12,071 nt of DNA from Synura sp. LO234KE (lineage: Eukaryota; Sar; Synurophyceae; Synurales; Mallomonadaceae). The stretch lies in the NCBI GenBank assembly GCA_015143735.1, contig VKHC01000434.1:1-12071 (forward strand). The letters are read 5' to 3'. The notes below the pieces were generated by a model. That model ran no database searches, was not told the origin of the DNA, and saw only the letters and a list, made by a program, of their open reading frames with translations. Below, in pieces: positions 1 through 7,600 of this stretch (positions within the stretch are counted from its first letter, which is position 1; every line of letters starts with the position of its first letter). A program made the position numbers and the translations under genes.

Positions 1-72
<72 letters not shown>
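1..72. repeat. (TC)n microsatellite
   Basis: An uninterrupted TC dinucleotide run of 36 units at the left edge, breaking at tccctctact. It probably extends beyond the window. Confidence 0.98.
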
Positions 73-76
<4 letters not shown>

Positions 77-1131
77 TACTGCAACGGACGATGTCACACA
101 GCGGAGGCCGAATGCGCGGAGAGCAAATATTTACCGTATCCATAACGGGAAGCTGGTACCACCAGCGATCCAATCGAAAGTTGGGGCTCTGGGACACTGA
201 ACGTAAAGGAGTGGAACTTTGAGCAACCGAACAGTGTGGCACAGGAGTTCTTTCCGCCCCCGCTGGCCAAAGCATCAGGTTCTCACCTACTGTCCCCGAC
301 ACTAGCAACGCAACAGTGCAGAAGCACTCAGGCGAACCGTATCAACTGTCAGCTCTACTCCCTCCGTGGCGACGAGAGCCAAGCCACCATCCAGAGGTGA
401 TCCCTGGCCTCTGCCAACTAGGACCATACTAGCGTCGGCAGAACGCGAATACCGACTATTGATACTGAGTACCAACTTGGAAACCAACACGGACAAGTAG
501 GCTAAGTAACAGGAGCGGCCCACAACCCTGGACGAAGCCATGCCGGCGAAAAAGCTGAGGCGAATCTGATAAGAGCGCTGAACGCTATAGTGTGTCGTAG
601 GAAGCCAAGGACCTTCTTGGCAGAGCTAGGGAATTCACAAGGTCACACTCGTGCTCATGCTTTTTCATGTTTCTACTAAGTTAAAGATTGATTTTGAAGA
701 GAAAATGAAGGACGAGTAGACTCCAAGTAGATAGCAGTGGACACATTCACCTCCGATCTATGGGTGCAGGAGAGAAGGAAAGTGCTAACGGTCCAATACT
801 ACCACATCTTTAGCACGAGAAACGTGCATGCGAAGATTAGAAACAGAACTGCTACGGGGGAGGTGTGAAACTTGCTCACGTTTACCGTAGCATCGTATCA
901 ATGATATATCGCAAAATGTAGTTTGCGAGCGAGAGAATCATCAATAGGAACGAGAGTGGCGAAGAAATGAGAATTCCCATTAATATGGAGGAAGTTATCC
1001 TTAATTATCAGTATAAAATTTAAAATTTTTATACCCCCTAAGAACTGTAAAACTTAAATTATTGGATAACTGCGAAGGTATATACGCTAATTCCTTCAAG
1101 AGCTGGTTTTTATATCATAAAAACAAAATCG
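73..1131. other. Intergenic stretch, no recognisable gene
   Basis: The first 600 bases are moderately GC-rich, with short frames on both strands (longest about 80 codons on the minus strand, 302-541). All are interrupted and none resembles a family I know; a decayed mobile element is possible. From about 660 the composition turns AT-rich, with no exon-like signal. Confidence 0.5.
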
Positions 1132-1137
1132 TTTATT
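1132..1137 (-). promoter_or_regulatory. Candidate polyadenylation signal AATAAA
   Basis: AATAAA on the minus strand, about 400 bases downstream of the TAA at 1540, in an AT-rich flank. It is the first perfect hexamer I found after the ankyrin gene's stop. Position fits a 3' UTR end, but the motif is common by chance in AT-rich DNA. Confidence 0.35.
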
Positions 1138-1539
1138 CAATATATCTGTAATATTGCAACACTAAAGTTTAAATTAAAGTTGACCTCAAACTTCAACTTC
1201 AAGTGGAAGTTCAACACATGGGCACCAAAATTTACTTTTGATAGTTGAGTATACGAAGATTCAATTCAGGAACTCAAGAATGTTATGTAGCCGCATTGAA
1301 ATAACGTCATTTTAAAGGTTTTTGAAAAATACCGCTTTGGATGCGGTGCATAACTAGAAAAACTACAGTATGCAATTTCTCCCGTACCTTTAATGTTATT
1401 TTATCTTAATGTACTGCTCATTCAATAGCTATTTTTCGACTTTGTTCTAATGAATACACAGGCTTCCAGCAGAAAATAGCAAACTCATGGTCGTGCAACG
1501 TCTCGACATGTGTCGCGGAGAGCAATTAATACACGAAAA

Positions 1540-1623
1540 TTACAAAAATTCTTGAGCTCCTCTGACCCTCAGCAGATCATCTATCTCCTCACTGTAAGAC
1601 AGGGAGAGCGCTGTGCTCCCATT
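1540..1623 (-). CDS. Terminal exon: half ankyrin repeat and stop
   Basis: After acceptor CATTTTGTGTAG the frame reads NGSTALSLSYSEEID then DLLRVRGAQEFL and TAA (1540-1542). It starts like the other repeats (NGSTAL) and keeps a shortened second helix, so it probably acts as a C-terminal cap. The phase-0 entry fits A14. Shortness makes it less certain than the full repeats, but the acceptor tail and NGSTAL motif match the series. Confidence 0.78.
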   Translation of the reverse strand, partial: NGSTALSLSYSEEIDDLLRVRGAQEFL

Positions 1624-4600
1624 CTACACAAAATGGACATAAACCAGAATATTTACCATCACCTTAATTTTAATATAATTTATTTTCGGTTGAAATCGAG
1701 TTTAAACGTGGGATGCTTCTTCAGTTCAAGCTTTACCCACCATCATGTAAGGAGGCCCGTATTAGTGCACTCTCATTACATCTTACCTTGTTCTTGTAGT
1801 GGACATCCGCCCCTCTGTCCAAGAGAAGCTTCGCAACTGAAGCGTGGCCTTCCCTACATGCAATGTGAAGAGCAGTGTCCCCATCCTATACAACGTATAT
1901 TTGAGCAATCAAATGATCATGAAGGGACAAAATCGTACAAAATACGGCATTTTTGCAAACGAATTCTCTGTTGAGCCTCAATAAACGAAAGATGGAACAT
2001 GCTTCTCAACATAATCTTAAACAAATTCTTAAATTAAAAGCTAAGTTGGTAGATGAGCTAGTGACTGACGGCAATGAGCTCTACAAGTCGAATGTTCAGC
2101 GATTATCCGCAACATGAAAAAGAGGAATGGCTCGGTATTTCTGACCAAGAAATTAGAGGTAATCGTTGAGCAAGTTCTTCCAAAACTTCGATTTATAGGA
2201 TGAAACAATCATATCGAGCTGGCTCTACTAGATACTGACGCTGCCAGCAATCACATTCGCGTTTATTTCTTTTCGTGGACGAGCTTCGTGTTGGTACTTG
2301 GGGTGAAATATGCACCTTACGTTCCCATTCACCATCAGATTATGCAAATAAATCAAGGATAAAATATTGTTAATATTTTTTGACGCTCCAAATCTTCTCC
2401 AGTTTTAGTCCAGTTAGCAATTAGGTGATAACACGCGTACGTGTGCAACTTCCGTTCCACTTACGCTATCCTTGTAGTGGATGTCCGCCCCTCTCTCCAA
2501 AAGCAGCTTCACCACGGGGACATATCCATTGCAACAGGCATACTGAAAAGCAGTGTAGCCATCCTGCACCAAATAGATATACGAAGTTAAAATCTCAAGG
2601 ACTTCCACCTCGTAAACGAGCACGTACATCAAAGAATAATAAGATTGAATAATCTGCTCATTTATTCTTCTCTCTATCTTACCTTATTTTTGTGGTGAAT
2701 ATTCGCCCCTCTGTCTAATAGTAATTTCGCTACAGACGTATGCTCCTCCCCTTCCCTGCAGACTATATGGAGGACCGTGTCCCCATTCTACAAAATATAT
2801 TTGTTTCAAAAAATGTCAGAAAAAATAAAATATCGCATATTTGGCAATAAATTATCTTGTTGTGCTCGATAGACGGAATATTGAATATCTTACTCATTAG
2901 TACTATGACTCATATCATATTTCAAATTCTTAAAGTAAAAGCTAGGTTGATGTATATGCCCTGACGTACGCCATGACGTCTCCTCGACTTAGCTGTGCAC
3001 TAGAACACGCAGGTTGTGTTGATTCTTGCTAATATTTTCAAACACCATATATGCAATACATCTGTAGATACTCCACATCTTGAAATCAGCAAAGCAATTT
3101 TAATAACCCTCGTTAATTTCAGTACACGATGCCTGTTTCAAACGTAACTTGACATCACATTCGCGCAAGAAGCAGCCTAGGTTTGCGTACTTCATCAGAA
3201 AGAGTCCTTAAAACTGTTTCATCGCCATCTGTAGCTTATTCACAGAGACTTCCCATCACACCTCTTCCCGTCGTAGCAGTCGACACGATGCATGTTCAGC
3301 GATGGTCCCCAACATGCAAGAAGTGGAATGGCTCGGTATATCTGCCCAAGAAATTACAGATAACCGTCGACCAAGTTCATCCAAAAATCCGATTGGTAGG
3401 GTGAAACAATCATATCGAACCAACTCTGGAAATAATCGTTCATATTCTTGTTTGTCAAACTCCAATCGCAGTAGTAATATAGAGCGGTAAATTCCCATTC
3501 ACATTCCCCTTTATCATCAAATGGTCCAATATTTAATACGACCAATACGGAAATTCTTTCTCGGCTATAAGCTCAGATAGCCATTATAAAATGAGACGAG
3601 TAATCTATAACTGTACCATCTCATACCGTATTCTTGTAGTGAATGTCCGCCCCTGCGTCCAAGAGCATCTGCACTACGGAGTTGTGCCCACCCAAAGACG
3701 CATAAGCAAGGGCCGTGCACCCATCCTACACAAAGTGGCACGCAACCTTACGCTCCCTAAACACAGGTTCTTTACCGACGCCTGCTCATCTCACCGTATC
3801 CTCTTGGTGAATATTCGCCCCACTTTCCAACAGCAACTTCACCACGGACGTATGTTCTGTACTTGAGGCAACCATAAGGGTCGTGATTCCACCCTACATC
3901 ACATTGAAATAAATTGTAACATTCACGTCCGGCTACTTATTCAAGCAGGGACAAGGCTAACTCAACTTTGTCTCACCTTCATCTTGCTGTGAATATCTGC
4001 CCCTCTGTCCAAGAGCAGCTTTATTGTAGAGACATGCCCTGCCATAGTGGCACCCATAAGGGCCGACCACCCGTACTATACCACATAGACATATCTTGAA
4101 ATGTTTCTATCGTTGCACGCACATTAATTCACAGCGAATTCATAATATATTACTGCCGATACGTCCCCCTCCTCAATAACTTACCTTATTCGTGTGGTGT
4201 ATGTCCGCTCCTCTATCCAAGAGAAGCTTTACAACAAAGGTATGTCCTTCACTTGACGCGGTGAGAAGGGCTGTATCCCAATTCTACACCGCATACACAT
4301 ACACCATTTAATATACATCCGCATCTACCGCCCAACTAACGTACCTTGTCCTTGTGGTTGATGTCCGCCCCACCCTCCAAGAGCATCTTTACAACAAAAG
4401 TGTGCCCAGTACTAGAAGCATATAACAGAGACGTACACCCATTCTATACCACATAGAAATTGATGATTATATTAATATCCAAATCCTATTGCATATATAG
4501 AAAATAAACTTATGATAAAATATTACAGACTTATCCACCTCCTCCCCATCATACCTTGTCTTTTTGGTGAATGTCGGCCCCTCCCGTCAAGAGCAGCTTC

Positions 4601-7600
4601 ACCATGGAGGTATGCCCTGCCGCAGAGGCTACTAGAAGCACTGTAATTCCACTCTTCACGAAAAAGAAACACGCTGTTACGCCCCATCAACCATCATAGT
4701 ATGTAATGAAACGTGAAAGCCCTCAATATATTTTCAAAAGTAAGAGAATTTGAATTCTAAAAAACTTCCCAATTTGAGAGCTTAATCAGTGTCACATTCA
4801 GGTACAGGTAAATTCCGAGCTCCTCTCCACCTTACCTTGACATTTTGGTGAATGTTAGCTCCACCGTCCAAGAGCAACTTTGCTACAGTGGTATGTCCAT
4901 AAAGGGAGGCAAGTACCAGGGCTGTGCTGCCGCTCTGAACCACAATGGCGTGCACAATTATATTCCCCGTCAACTCCTTATATAGTCACAGGTCACTATA
5001 TTCAAAATTAATTGATTATATATTAACAAATTGATTCCCCTTCACTCTATCTTTCCTTATTCTTGCTGCGAATGTCAGCACCGCTGTCCAGAAGCATCTT
5101 TACAATTGAAGAGTGTCCTTGTTCCGAGGCGACAAGGAGGGCTGTGTTTCCACCCTAAAGCACATTAACACACGCTAGTAAATTCCATCCATATCCATTC
5201 ACGCTGGCAGGAACACCTCTTTATCTTACCTTTACCTTGTTGTGGATGTCCGCCCCTCTGTCTAAGAGGAGCTTCACAATAGACGAATGCCCCCTAGCGG
5301 ACGCAAAATAAAGGGCGGTATAGCCATGCTGTACCACATAGGCGTACACAAAAAATTATGAACCTATACGCATCCTTATCAAACACATGCATAATTGATG
5401 AAATATTATCATAAATGATAAAACTAAAATTATCGCGCATCTCTCTCGACTACACCCTACCTTACTCTTGTGGTGGATATCCGCCCCTCTGTCCACGAGC
5501 ACCTTCACTGTCGAGGAATGTCCATACCAAGAGGCACACATAAGGGCCGAGCACCCGTTCTACACCAGATAGATGTCCATTGTTATGTTTCTATCCAAAT
5601 CTTTATAACTTTGAACGCACCATATTCACCACGAATCAATGATCAAATACTAACAATATATTCACCTCCTCAATATCTTACCGTATGCGTGTGGTGTATG
5701 TCCGCTCCTCTATCCAAGAGAAGCTCTAAAACAGAGCTATGCCCTCCCCTTGAGGCACAAAAAACGGCTGTGAGTCCATTCTAAAGCACATAAATGTACT
5801 TATTGAGAACAAATCAAAAATACAAGATTTTATCTGCAGGAAATGCTCGTGAATTCGTTCTGGTGGAGCTCAATAGCGCTCTGATTCATCTTGTTTAAGT
5901 GATTATAATCAACTATTGCTGCAAGTCCACTACAGCTTCTAGACCACATCGAGACTTAGACTTCGCTATCACTATCCACAAGAATGGGCGTTTTAAGCTC
6001 ATTTTGTTGTTCATATTCGAATATTATCAATTTTAACAAAATGTTAAACACCAAAAGTATCGACCTGTTAAAATATTGTTTTGGTTGGGGGAAGTGGAAG
6101 AATCTGCACTACCATATTATGAGTTCTCGCTGTCAAAGGAAGGCGAAGAGTCAAGTAACATGTACATCGACATTGCTTTCAGACAACAACTTCTCTGTAT
6201 TCTTCCATAACATGTTAATTGACGGATCGACAAGATCACTGCTCTCTCTGTTGTAGTCGTTCTCAAGTTCGTTTGAAGGTTAGTTGACACCCAGAAATCG
6301 TTCATATGTTGCAAAAACAGGCATCAGTATGTGGTCCTTATCGCGTGGGCGAGTCTCCACAATAACGCGTAGTCCATTTAAGCATTTTAGCCCATTTACC
6401 AAAAGCAGGTCGATTCGGCACCCTTACACATAGATTCTGATTTTGATTGCTGTGAATGTATGTTTGCTTGTAATCAGCCAGATCGTGAAAAAGGAAGTAC
6501 GTCGCGTCATGAGTACTTCAGCATGCTACATATCATCGGCATTAAAAGATTTAAGGGACACAAATGGTCTTCTTTAGATGACTTGATGCGTGTGCGGGAG
6601 ATCCGCGCATTACTTTTATTTAATTCGAAAATGCTTTTGTGAGTGTGTCGTTGATCTTGGGCGTTTGTTCCAAGCATCATTTATATATATTATTATTGCA
6701 ATAATCATAATTACTGTATAGTACTAAGAATAAGAAATAATGTTGACGGGAACTTATCGGGAGTATCATCAGGTCTCATATCCAAGGCACGAATCACTTG
6801 CCTCATCCACCGCATTGATGAGATCCGGGTAACAGCTGAGGGCCTCTTCAACCTGCTCCTTCCTACCCTCCTCAGCGAAGGAAGTAAAATCCTCATCCGA
6901 TGGACGGGTAATGTGTCGAAAGGCTGCATGTGAAAGGGTTCACCACAGCACATATGGAATAGAATGAGATAATTGATTAGGTGCCAGAGGGAGATCAGGA
7001 ATCAATATTTAAGCACCTCGCGCTGGCACCGTCGTTCTCAACCCACTTAGTTCTCTCGTTCTCGATGCAAGCTCTTCCCTCAATTCCCGCTCCGCTTGCT
7101 CTATAAGTATGTAAAGAGAAGATTTTTAAGGTTACCTAGGTCAGGAGATGGAACTGTGATGTTACAAACACGTAAGATACTTGCCGACTCAAAAAGTAAC
7201 GATTTGTACGTCCAACCGTACACAAACTTTTGCGCCATTTCAGTTCCTTAGAAAGGAACGGAAGAGAACAGGCACATGCACCAGCCTTAATAATTACTTC
7301 CCCATCCCTCCCTGGGACCCTCATTCAATGCACTTGTGCTCAATTTTAAATTCCAGAAAAGGAAATCGTGCATATGATACGATCGTAGATATGAGAAAAC
7401 AAGATCTTATATGTGTCAAGAGGTTATAAGAAAGTCGCGTGTTTCTCAAGGTCATTCCTTGACTTGGGAGAGACAAGAAAAGTCAGATTGACCGTAACAA
7501 AAAAGTTTCGGCGGTAATCAAAATTTTCTACAGGAGCTATTGTCCCCTGACAGTAGGGGAGAAGACTAGAAGGCTCAGAGTGCTGATATACCGCTTAACT

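Noticed and set aside
1510-1974. Plus-strand ORF of 154 codons
   Set aside because: It runs antisense through exons A14 and A15. The minus-strand repeats, splice sites and stop explain the region much better.
3256-3498. The 80-codon minus-strand frame as an extra exon of the ankyrin gene
   Set aside because: No acceptor and donor in phase 0 flank it, and the paralogous copy at 2091-2340 has stops in the same frame.
1787-5780. Regularly spaced repeats resembling a CRISPR array
   Set aside because: The units are 99-bp diverged coding exons with splice sites and introns of unequal length (61-839 bp), not identical short repeats with uniform spacers.
3591-5784. Plus-strand ORFs across 3591-3866 and 5470-5784
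   Set aside because: Both are antisense shadows of ankyrin exons; their resemblance to each other reflects the repeated minus-strand exons.
7136-7429. Overlapping ORFs on both strands (62 and 82 codons)
   Set aside because: They cover the segment absent from the other duplicate copy. No splice site in phase 1 and no family likeness, so I treat it as intron or insertion.
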